Both the position numbers and the translations under genes were made by a program. Positions 36,285 to 43,924 of a DNA stretch of 64,000 nucleotides are shown in pieces. The notes beneath the pieces were generated by a model, which was given only the letters and a program-made list of their open reading frames with translations, was not told the DNA's origin and made no database searches. The number at the start of each line of letters is the position of its first letter. Positions within the stretch are counted from its first letter, which is position 1. Origin of the DNA: Panacagrimonas sp965216805 (GTDB taxonomy: Bacteria; Pseudomonadota; Gammaproteobacteria; Nevskiales; Nevskiaceae); NCBI RefSeq assembly GCF_965216805.1, contig NZ_CBDCGN010000002.1, positions 1,550,001-1,614,000 on the forward strand. The letters run 5' to 3'.

Positions 36285-38105
36285 ATGCAAGTTCCCCAGG
36301 AAAAGCTGACGCCGCGCGAGATGGTCGTGCTGGACCTGCTGCGGACCGGTCTGACCAACAAGCAGATCGCCCGATCGATTGCGATCTCCGAGCAAACGGT
36401 CAAGTACCACCTCAAGAACATTTACGGAAAGCTCGGTGCGCTGGGTCGCGCGCACGCGGTGGCCATTGCTGAACAGACCCGCAGCGAAGCCGCCAGCGAG
36501 CCTGCCACCGAGGACGGAACGGCGCTGGTTGCCGCGGCGGGTGGATCGTTGTCGCCGCTGGCGTTTGCGCGCCGCGCGAGACGGCTCTACGCGCAGCGTC
36601 CGGCGGTGGAGGAGCACGGCCGCAGCTGGACCTACGCCGACTTTCTCGACCGTTGCGATCGCGCGGCTGCGCTGCTGGCATCGCTGGGTGTCCGCCATGG
36701 CGATCGCGTCGCGGTACTGGCGCCGAACTGCATGGCTTTGCTGGAGCAGTTCTACGCGGTGCCGCAGCTCGGCGCGGTGCTGGTGCCGCTCAACGAGCGC
36801 TTCGGCGCCGAGGAGTGCGTGGGGGTGGTCATGCACTGCGAGGCTCGCGTGCTCTGCGCAACCCAACGCGACGCGGCTGATCTAGACGATCTGCGCGACC
36901 GCCTCCCCGGCGTGGCCTGGGTGTTGCTGGATGGCGGGCGGACCGGCTGGATCGACTACCAGGCGGCGTTGCGGGTCTCTGCACCGGTGGCGCCAGCGCC
37001 GGCGATCCACGACGACGACCCGATCACCATCAACTACACCAGCGGCACCGGCGCCCATCCCAAGGGCGTGGTCATCAGTCATCGCAACGCCTGGGTCAAC
37101 AGCCTCGGGAGCTTGTTGCACTGGCCGCTGCAGACCGACGACCGCTTCCTGTGGAACCTGCCGATGTTTCACGCCAACGGTTGGGGGTTCGTGTGGACGG
37201 TCACCGCGGCCGGCGCCACCCACGTGATGGCCAGCGGTATCGAGCCCGAGGACCTGGCCCAGCGTGTGGACCGCGATCGCATCACAGCGCTGTGCGCCGG
37301 ACGGACCACCCTGGCCGGCCTGCGCGCATTGCAAGGGCCGTCTACACCGCGCGTGGGCGCGCCGCCGCGCGCGCTGTTCGCCGCCGCGGCGCCTTCGGCG
37401 GCGCTGATCGAGCACGTCGAGACCCAGTGGGGTTGGGACATCACGCACGCCTACGGCATGTCGGAGGCGGCGCCGTTCCTCACGGTATGCGTGTGCCTGC
37501 CGGAACACCGGCATCTGGACGCCAGGGCACGTTATCGGGTCAAGGCCCGCCAGGGTGTGCCCATGCTCACCGTCGACGAACTGCGCGTGGTGGATGAGGA
37601 AGGCCAGGACGTCCCGGCAGACGGGACCACGCTGGGCGAGATCGTGGCTCGCGGCCCGATGGTGATGAAGGGTTATTACCGCGACCCGCAGGCGACCGCG
37701 CGCGCCCTGGCCGGAGGCTATCTGCACACCGGCGACGCCGCCGTCATGCATCGCGACGGCTATATCGAGATTCGCGATCGCTTCAAGGACATCATCATCA
37801 GCGGCGACGAGATCATCAGCTCGGTGGAGATCGAGGAGGTGATTGCGCAGCATGCGCAGGTGCAGGACGTCGCAGTGGTCGGCCGCCACGACGACGTGCT
37901 CGGCGAGCGCGCGCTGGCCTATGTCCAGCTCAAGGCCGGCAGTCGGACCACCACCGATGCCCTGCTGGCCTATGCTGCCGAACGACTCACCGGCCTGCGC
38001 GTGCCCGCCGCGGTGCATTTCGTCGATCTGCTGCCGCGTACCGCCACCGGCAAGATCCGCAAGTACCGTCTGCGCGGCGATCTGACAGCCGACCCAAGCG
38101 GGTAG
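36285..38105 (+). CDS. LuxR-type HTH fused to an acyl-CoA synthetase-like (AMP-binding) domain
   Basis: One uninterrupted 606-aa frame. Residues ~7-62 are a GerE/LuxR helix-turn-helix (LTPREMVVLDLLRTGLTNKQ, then SEQTVKYHLKNIYGKLGA). A 20-residue linker leads into an ANL adenylating domain from about residue 85, collinear with the whole of the next gene. Retained motifs: YGMSEAAP, GYLHTGDAA, IEIRDRFKD, and the C-terminal Lys in TATGKIRKYRL. Altered motifs: the P-loop is YTSGTGAHPKG (paralogue YTSGTTSRPKG) and the hinge-region ISGDEIISS (paralogue ISGGENISS). It could be an acyl-adenylate-responsive regulator or a ligase with a regulatory head. The ribosome site before the ATG is weak. A TTG near residue 86 could give a shorter synthetase, but nothing shows that it is used. 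Confidence 0.85.
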   Translation: MQVPQEKLTPREMVVLDLLRTGLTNKQIARSIAISEQTVKYHLKNIYGKLGALGRAHAVAIAEQTRSEAASEPATEDGTALVAAAGGSLSPLAFARRARRLYAQRPAVEEHGRSWTYADFLDRCDRAAALLASLGVRHGDRVAVLAPNCMALLEQFYAVPQLGAVLVPLNERFGAEECVGVVMHCEARVLCATQRDAADLDDLRDRLPGVAWVLLDGGRTGWIDYQAALRVSAPVAPAPAIHDDDPITINYTSGTGAHPKGVVISHRNAWVNSLGSLLHWPLQTDDRFLWNLPMFHANGWGFVWTVTAAGATHVMASGIEPEDLAQRVDRDRITALCAGRTTLAGLRALQGPSTPRVGAPPRALFAAAAPSAALIEHVETQWGWDITHAYGMSEAAPFLTVCVCLPEHRHLDARARYRVKARQGVPMLTVDELRVVDEEGQDVPADGTTLGEIVARGPMVMKGYYRDPQATARALAGGYLHTGDAAVMHRDGYIEIRDRFKDIIISGDEIISSVEIEEVIAQHAQVQDVAVVGRHDDVLGERALAYVQLKAGSRTTTDALLAYAAERLTGLRVPAAVHFVDLLPRTATGKIRKYRLRGDLTADPSG

Positions 38106-38191
38106 TGGCGGGTCGGGCGCTTGATGCCTAGGCTTAGGGTCGACAGCGCATTGAACCAAACCCATAACGACGATCGCGGAGGAGCGACCTC

Positions 38192-39763
38192 ATGGAAACA
38201 CCCCTCACCCCCCTGGATTTTTTCCGGCGTGCACGCAAGCTGCACCCGGATCGCGAGGCTGTGGTCGACGGCAGCCAGCGGTACACCTATGCCCAGTTCG
38301 GCGAACGCTGCGATCGCTGGTCGGCGGCGCTGATGAAACTGGGTGTGGGGCAGGGCGATCGCGTCGGCACCATCGCCCCCAACACCCATCAACACCTGGA
38401 GCAGTACTACGCCATTCCGCAGATGGGCGGTGTGATCGTGCCCATGAACTATCGGCTTACCGCCGACGATTTCATCTACCTGGCGACGCACAGCGGCTCC
38501 AAGGTGCTGTGCGTGCATGCGGACTATTTCGCGCTGGTGGACAGCGTGCGCGACCGGATGACCGGCGTGGAGCATTTCGTGGGCTTGGGAGGCGGCAAGG
38601 AAGGCTGGCTCGATTACGAGGCGTTGCTGGCGGCAGAGTCGCCGGAGTTCAAGCGACCCGAAATCGCGGAGACCGACCTGTTGTCGATCAACTACACCAG
38701 CGGCACCACCTCGCGGCCCAAGGGCGTGATGATCACGCACCGCAACGCCTGGGCGAACTCGGTAGGCACGTTGGTGCACTGGAACATGACGCCGTCCGAC
38801 CGCTACCTGTGGACCCTGCCGATGTTCCACGCCAACGGCTGGACCTTCACCTGGACGGTGACTGCAGCCGGGGCCACCCATCTGTGCCTGCCCAAAGTCG
38901 AGCCTTTGCTGATCTACGAAACCATCAACAAGGAGCAGGCGACCCACCTGTGTGCGGCGCCGACGGTGCTGATCGGCATTGCCAATGGTCCCGAGCAACA
39001 GCGCAAGCAGGTTCGTCGCGGCGTGAAGGTGTTCACCGCCGGTGCGCCGCCGGCGGCCGCCACCATCGAGCGCATGGAAGGCGAACTGGGCTGGGACATC
39101 ACCCAGGTCTACGGCCTGACCGAGACGGCACCGTTCATCTCGATCTGCGAGCCGCTACCCGCGCACGCCAAGCTGTCGCCGACGGAGCGCGCCAAGATCA
39201 AGGCCTTGCAGGGGGTGGAACTGATCACCTCGGGCGAGCTGGACGTGGTGGACGAGGAGATGAACCCGGTCCCGCACGACGGCAACACCCTGGGCGAAAT
39301 CGTGGCGCGCGGCAACGTGGTGATGAAGGGCTACTACAACGACCCCGAAGCCACCGCCAAGGCATTTGCCGGCGGCTGGTTTCATTCCGGCGATGCGGCC
39401 GTGGTGCATGCCAGCGGGTACGTCGAGATTCGCGATCGCTTCAAGGATGTGATCATCTCCGGTGGCGAAAACATTTCTTCGATCGAGGTGGAGGCCGCGC
39501 TGCTGCGGCACCCGGCCATACTCGAGGTGGCGGTGGTGGGCATGCCACACGAGAAGTGGGGGGAATCGCCCAACGCCTTCGTCGTGCTCAACGCCGGCAA
39601 GTCCGCGACGGCCGAAGAGCTGCGCGCATTTGCGCGCGACAACCTGGCTCACTTCAAAGTCCCTTCCGCGTTTCATTTCGTCAGCGAGCTGCCGAAGACC
39701 GCCACCGGCAAGATCCAGAAGTTCGTGCTGCGCAGCGGTCGCGCCGGCATCGCCGCACAGTAG
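38192..39763 (+). CDS. Acyl-CoA synthetase (medium/long-chain fatty-acid CoA ligase type)
   Basis: A 523-aa ANL-superfamily ligase with a complete motif set: P-loop YTSGTTSRPKGVMITHRNAW, adenylate-binding YGLTETAPF, GGWFHSGDAAV, VEIRDRFKDVIISGGENISS and the catalytic Lys in ELPKTATGKIQKF. It activates a carboxylic acid with ATP and transfers it to CoA. GGAGG lies upstream of the ATG. It is a tandem paralogue of the preceding HTH fusion; over most of their length the two align without large gaps, so they probably arose by duplication. The exact acid substrate is unknown. Confidence 0.93.
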   Translation: METPLTPLDFFRRARKLHPDREAVVDGSQRYTYAQFGERCDRWSAALMKLGVGQGDRVGTIAPNTHQHLEQYYAIPQMGGVIVPMNYRLTADDFIYLATHSGSKVLCVHADYFALVDSVRDRMTGVEHFVGLGGGKEGWLDYEALLAAESPEFKRPEIAETDLLSINYTSGTTSRPKGVMITHRNAWANSVGTLVHWNMTPSDRYLWTLPMFHANGWTFTWTVTAAGATHLCLPKVEPLLIYETINKEQATHLCAAPTVLIGIANGPEQQRKQVRRGVKVFTAGAPPAAATIERMEGELGWDITQVYGLTETAPFISICEPLPAHAKLSPTERAKIKALQGVELITSGELDVVDEEMNPVPHDGNTLGEIVARGNVVMKGYYNDPEATAKAFAGGWFHSGDAAVVHASGYVEIRDRFKDVIISGGENISSIEVEAALLRHPAILEVAVVGMPHEKWGESPNAFVVLNAGKSATAEELRAFARDNLAHFKVPSAFHFVSELPKTATGKIQKFVLRSGRAGIAAQ

Positions 39764-39792
39764 CGCCGCGGCGGTCGATCCGGTCGCCGGGC

Positions 39793-40956
39793 ATGAAGCC
39801 GAACACGCTGCACGCTTTGCTGGACGCCGCGGTAGACGGTGGCGGGCTCGCCGGGGTCGTCGGCCTGCTGGCCTCGCGCGGGGAGGTCAGCTTCGAGTAC
39901 GCCGCCGGCCGGCGCGCGCTGGGGGCGGCGCAGCCGATGACGGCCGACACCGTGATGTGGATCGCCTCGATGACCAAGGCGGTGACCTCGATCGCGGCGA
40001 TGCAGTGCGTGGAGCGTGGACTGTTGCAACTGGATGTGCCGGTTTCGCGCTGGGTCCCGGAGATCGACGAAGTGCCGGTGCTGACCGGTTTCGACAGCGC
40101 CGGTTGCGCGATCCTGAGACCCGCTGCACGCAGTCCGACGTTGCGCGAACTGCTGCTCCACACCGGCGGCTGTGCCTACGAATTTCTCGACGCCGATCTG
40201 GCGCGTTATTTCGAACTCCATAAAGTTCCGCCCGGAGCCAGCGGCGCGCACGCGACCCTGATGCGCCCGCGGGTGGCCGATCCGGGGGTGCGCTGGGATT
40301 ACGGCATCGGTCTGGACTGGGCGGGTCGTGCGGTCGAGGCCGCGACGGGACGGCGCCTGGGCGATGCGTTTCGGGAGCAGATTTTCGAGCCGCTGGGCAT
40401 GCAACACAGCGCTTTTCGATTGAGCGCGGCGATGCGGGAAAACCTGGCCGGCATGCATGCGCGCAAGCCGGATGGCGAGTTGATCGGGCTGCGCTTCGAA
40501 GTCAATCAGGCCGCCGATCACGACATGGGCGGCCATGGGCTGTACAGCACGCCCAGAGAGTTTCTGCGCCTGCTGCGGATGTTGCTGCGCGGCGGCGAGC
40601 TGGACGGCAGGCGGCTGTTGTCAGCGGCGACGGTCGCGGCGATGTCCGGCGATCAGCTTGGTGCGCTGCGTCTGCCCGCAGGAATCCGCAGCGTCGATCG
40701 ACGCTTGTCCAACGACATCGGTTTTCGAGACGACGGACGCAACGGCTGGGGCCTGAGCTTCCTGGTCGAGCTGGCCGACGTGCCAGGCGGCCGCAGGGCG
40801 GGCAGCTATTCCTGGGCCGGACTGTGCAACAGCCATTACTGGATCGATCCGGCGAGCGATCGCGTCGGCTTGCTCATGACTCAGGTGCTGCCCTTTTTCG
40901 ATGCGCCGACCACAGCGCTGCTGCAGCAGTTCGAATCCGCAGCCTACGATCCTTGA
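39793..40956 (+). CDS. Serine hydrolase, class C beta-lactamase/esterase family
   Basis: A 387-aa protein with the SxxK nucleophile motif in WIASMTKAVTSIAAMQ, a Tyr in WDYGIGLDWAGRAVE, and LRELLLHTGGCAYEF typical of EstB-like esterases. No signal peptide is seen, so a cytoplasmic esterase is more likely than a secreted lactamase. The ATG at 39793 lies 29 bp after the acyl-CoA synthetase stop; the open frame further back overlaps that gene and is not coding. Probably co-transcribed with the synthetases. Confidence 0.88.
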   Translation: MKPNTLHALLDAAVDGGGLAGVVGLLASRGEVSFEYAAGRRALGAAQPMTADTVMWIASMTKAVTSIAAMQCVERGLLQLDVPVSRWVPEIDEVPVLTGFDSAGCAILRPAARSPTLRELLLHTGGCAYEFLDADLARYFELHKVPPGASGAHATLMRPRVADPGVRWDYGIGLDWAGRAVEAATGRRLGDAFREQIFEPLGMQHSAFRLSAAMRENLAGMHARKPDGELIGLRFEVNQAADHDMGGHGLYSTPREFLRLLRMLLRGGELDGRRLLSAATVAAMSGDQLGALRLPAGIRSVDRRLSNDIGFRDDGRNGWGLSFLVELADVPGGRRAGSYSWAGLCNSHYWIDPASDRVGLLMTQVLPFFDAPTTALLQQFESAAYDP

Positions 40957-40969
40957 GGGTGCGGGCGGT

Positions 40970-42451
40970 TCACAGCGGGGCCCGTCTGCCGAACCACGGC
41001 TGGGCTTGTTCGAGCTGCGCGGACAGCTGCAGCAGGCGGGTGTCGTCCGCCAGCCGCGCGGTGAACATCATGCCCACCGGCAGGCCGTCGTCGCTCCAGT
41101 GCAGGGGCAACGAGATCGACGGCTGACCGGTGACGTTGAACACCGGCGTGTTGGGGATCCAGTCCATGGATTTTTCCGCCACCTGTTGCAGCAAGGTGCC
41201 GGACTTGATCAGACCGGCGATCGGCAACCGATTGACCAGGCCGAGTTGCAGCCGTTCGATGAAGTCGGCCTGCAGTGCACCGATACGAAACGGCGGCATG
41301 CCCAAGGTCGGCGTCAGCAGCATGTCGTAGTGCTCGAACCAGCGGCCGATCCGGCGCGTCAGCGAGGCAAAGAAGTAGCGCGCCAGGGTCACGTCCTCGC
41401 CGCTGACGGCCCGACCGATACGCGCCAGCGCCAACGTCGCCGGTTCGATCTTGCCCCGATCCAGTGCCCTGCCCAGGTTGCGGGCGATGTAGGCGAGATA
41501 ACCGGCGGTCTCGGCGGCCAGCATCACCACGAAGGCCTGGATGAAGGCTTCCCGTTCCACGACCGGAGCGGCTTCTTCCACCTCGTGTCCCAGTGACAGC
41601 AGCAACTGCACCGTGTGCTCCAGGCCACGCACGCATTCGGGGTGCATGGTCCGACCCACCAGAGGCTTGGACGAAAACGCGATGCGCAGCCGCGGCGGGG
41701 CCTCGCTCAAGGCCTGCAAGTAACCGGGCGCGGGGCTGGTGAAATAAGGACACCCGGCATCGGGCCCGGCGGTGGCATCCAGTGCCGCGGCGCAGTCGCG
41801 CACGCTGCGGGTCAGTACGTGCTCGGCGGAAAATCCCCACCAGGATTCGCCACGATCCGGGCCCGACGGTGTCAGCCCGCGGGAGGGCTTGAGGCCGACC
41901 AGGCCATTGCAGGAGGCGGGAATGCGGATGGAGCCGCCACCATCGCCACCGCTGGCCATCGGAACGATACCCGCCGCAACAGCCGCACCCGAGCCGCCGC
42001 TGGAGCCGCCGGGTGTGTGGTCCAGATTCCAGGGATTGCGCGTCGGCCCGAACAGCAGCGGTTCGGTGAACGGCGTCAGTCCGAATTCGGGGGTGTTGGT
42101 CTTGCCGAACACGATCAGTCCGGCCGCCCGATAGCGGCGGACCAGTTCCGAATCCTGCGTCGGCACGAAGTCGGCCAGCAGTCGGCAGCCGCCGGAAGTG
42201 GTCTCGCCGCCGTAATCCGCCATCAGATCCTTGAGCAGGAAAGGCACACCGCAGAACGGCCCCGGTCGTGGCGCCACGGTCTCGCGACGGGCGTGGGCGT
42301 CCAGACGCTTGACGACGGCGTTGATACGCGGGTCGACCTCGTCGGCACGCCGGATCGCGGCCTGCAGAAGCTGCTCCGCGCTGACCTGCCCGCTGGCGAC
42401 CAGTGCAGCTAGACCCAGCGCGTCGTGGGAGACGTAGTCGTCGAATATCAT
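40970..42451 (-). CDS. Amidase signature family hydrolase
   Basis: A 493-aa protein with the amidase signature: Lys in PFLLKDLMADYGG and the Gly/Ser-rich TPGGSSGGSGAAVAAGIVPM containing the cis-Ser/Ser triad members, followed by DGGGSIRIPASCNGLVGLKP. It hydrolyses amide bonds; substrates range widely from small amides to acyl-amino compounds. It is tail-to-tail with the serine hydrolase, 13 bp apart. Confidence 0.93.
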   Translation of the reverse strand: MIFDDYVSHDALGLAALVASGQVSAEQLLQAAIRRADEVDPRINAVVKRLDAHARRETVAPRPGPFCGVPFLLKDLMADYGGETTSGGCRLLADFVPTQDSELVRRYRAAGLIVFGKTNTPEFGLTPFTEPLLFGPTRNPWNLDHTPGGSSGGSGAAVAAGIVPMASGGDGGGSIRIPASCNGLVGLKPSRGLTPSGPDRGESWWGFSAEHVLTRSVRDCAAALDATAGPDAGCPYFTSPAPGYLQALSEAPPRLRIAFSSKPLVGRTMHPECVRGLEHTVQLLLSLGHEVEEAAPVVEREAFIQAFVVMLAAETAGYLAYIARNLGRALDRGKIEPATLALARIGRAVSGEDVTLARYFFASLTRRIGRWFEHYDMLLTPTLGMPPFRIGALQADFIERLQLGLVNRLPIAGLIKSGTLLQQVAEKSMDWIPNTPVFNVTGQPSISLPLHWSDDGLPVGMMFTARLADDTRLLQLSAQLEQAQPWFGRRAPL

Positions 42452-42520
42452 GGTGGAGTGTCGGTCAGGGATTGCGGGAGGCTAGCAGTCCGGATTGGCG
42501 AGCTTGTCGGCTTGACCCCT

Positions 42521-42751
42521 TCAGGCGTGCGCGTGCCGGGTCGGGTGCCGATTGATTCCTGGCCCGGCCGAGGCCGAGTCATTATCTGTCCGGCGACGCC
42601 AGAACCGCTCGTGGAAGTGATACGCGACGGTGTTGCACAGCGGTTCGATCAAGGCGATCGCGCCGCCGGCCAGGATGTCGCCGGTTAGCAGATAGACGAC
42701 CGTGAAAGCCACCGTCATATGCACTGCAGCGAAACTGAAAGTCTTGATCAT
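42521..42751 (-). CDS. DUF2061 small membrane protein
   Basis: 76 aa with two hydrophobic segments (IKTFSFAAVHMTVAFTVVYL and DILAGGAIALIEPLCNTVAY) and the family motif HFHERFWRR. The family is a short two-helix inner-membrane protein of unknown function, often beside transporters or flavin genes. The start at 42751 is chosen because the segment before it is polar and unrelated to the family. Confidence 0.75.
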   Translation of the reverse strand: MIKTFSFAAVHMTVAFTVVYLLTGDILAGGAIALIEPLCNTVAYHFHERFWRRRTDNDSASAGPGINRHPTRHAHA

Positions 42752-42882
42752 GTCGGGCTCTGTGTGATCGCCAGGATTTCTGCGAAGACCAGATGCTAAT
42801 GATTCTCGACAATAGCTCAAGTCAAACATTTTGATCTTTGGAATAGTTTTTCACCATGACAGTATGACGACCAGAGCGCCAC

Positions 42883-42909
42883 AAAAAAGGCCCCGCGGTG
42901 CGGGGCCTT
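42883..42909 (-). terminator. Rho-independent terminator of the Bax inhibitor-1 gene
   Basis: Perfect 10-bp stem AAGGCCCCGC / GCGGGGCCTT (42887-42896 with 42900-42909) and a 3-base loop. On the minus strand it is followed by a T run. It lies about 25 bp after the stop of the leftward yccA-like gene. Confidence 0.9.
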
Positions 42910-42932
42910 GATGTCGAGGCTTGCCTCTTTGT

Positions 42933-43646
42933 TTATTCTTCGCCGGAGGCGAATCCGAGCAGATGCAGCAGGCTGGTGAACAGGTTGTAGATGGAGACGT
43001 AGAGCGTCACCGTGGCCAGCACGTAGTTGGTCTCGCCGCCGTTCACGATCTCGCCGGTCTGATAGAGAATCAGGCCGCACATCAGCAGCGCGAACATCGC
43101 CGAGATGCCCAGCGCTAGCGGCTGGAAGTAGAAGCCGAACATCGAAGCCACCAGCATGCCGATGCTGAGCACGAAGGCCAGCAGAATGCCGCCGAACAGC
43201 ATGCCGCGCATGAAGCTGAAATCGCGACGGGTCTTGACTGCGTAGGCGGACAGGCCGACGAAAATCGCGCCGGTGAGACCGAAGGCCATCATCACGATCT
43301 GACCGCCGTTGGCAAAGCGGCCCAGGTACATGTTGAGCACCGGACCCAGTCCGAAACCGAGCAGGCCAGTGACCGCGAACACCACCCAGATGCCCGCCTC
43401 GGAGTTGGCGGTGCGCGGCACCACGAACCAGAGTAGCCCCAACGACACCAGCGAACACACCAGGCTCAGACCGTAGGGCACGTTGAGCGCCATCGACACG
43501 CCGGCCATCACGGCGCTGAACAGCAGCGTCATCGACAGCAGCATGTAGGTGTTACGCAGGACTTTCTGGGCGGAATCGGCAATGCCGGGTACCGCGCCAG
43601 CGTAGGGGCCGCGGCCGACGGTTACGGGGTACTTGCTTTGGCTCAT
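42933..43646 (-). CDS. Bax inhibitor-1/YccA-family membrane protein
   Basis: A 237-aa protein with seven hydrophobic segments after a polar N-terminus (SQSKYPVTVGRGPYAGAVPG). The second helix pair has GLTGAIFVGLSAYAVKTRRD followed by FSFMRGMLFGGILL, and the conserved end is LILYQTGEIVNGGETNYVLA. YccA-type members interact with FtsH and modulate membrane proteolysis, while others are calcium-leak channels. GGAG precedes the ATG at 43646. The 278 bp upstream hold no gene; only AT-rich sequence with a short AAATT-AAAC-AATTT repeat at 43815-43828. Confidence 0.93.
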   Translation of the reverse strand: MSQSKYPVTVGRGPYAGAVPGIADSAQKVLRNTYMLLSMTLLFSAVMAGVSMALNVPYGLSLVCSLVSLGLLWFVVPRTANSEAGIWVVFAVTGLLGFGLGPVLNMYLGRFANGGQIVMMAFGLTGAIFVGLSAYAVKTRRDFSFMRGMLFGGILLAFVLSIGMLVASMFGFYFQPLALGISAMFALLMCGLILYQTGEIVNGGETNYVLATVTLYVSIYNLFTSLLHLLGFASGEE

Positions 43647-43924
43647 GGCGCTGCTCCTGAAAAGAGAATCGAATTGGGAAATCGAATTCGGGTGTACAGG
43701 TTTAATGGTACTACGAAGGCTATTCGGACCCGATAGTCGTCGGCGCGGTTCCGTGGCCGGATCGCATCGGCACCGAGCTTGACGCATTCACGGTACAGTC
43801 ACGAAAAATGCAACAAATTAAACAATTTGGGGAACCTTGGGGCCGCATAGTCCGTGTCTAGATCACTATACTGCGCTGCAGCATACCGACCGTTCGAGTT
43901 TCTTTCTGTTTAGTGGAGTGCCCG

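Noticed and set aside
38509..39792. Upstream extension of the serine hydrolase frame
   Set aside because: It overlaps the acyl-CoA synthetase in another frame; hydrolase homology begins at the ATG at 39793.
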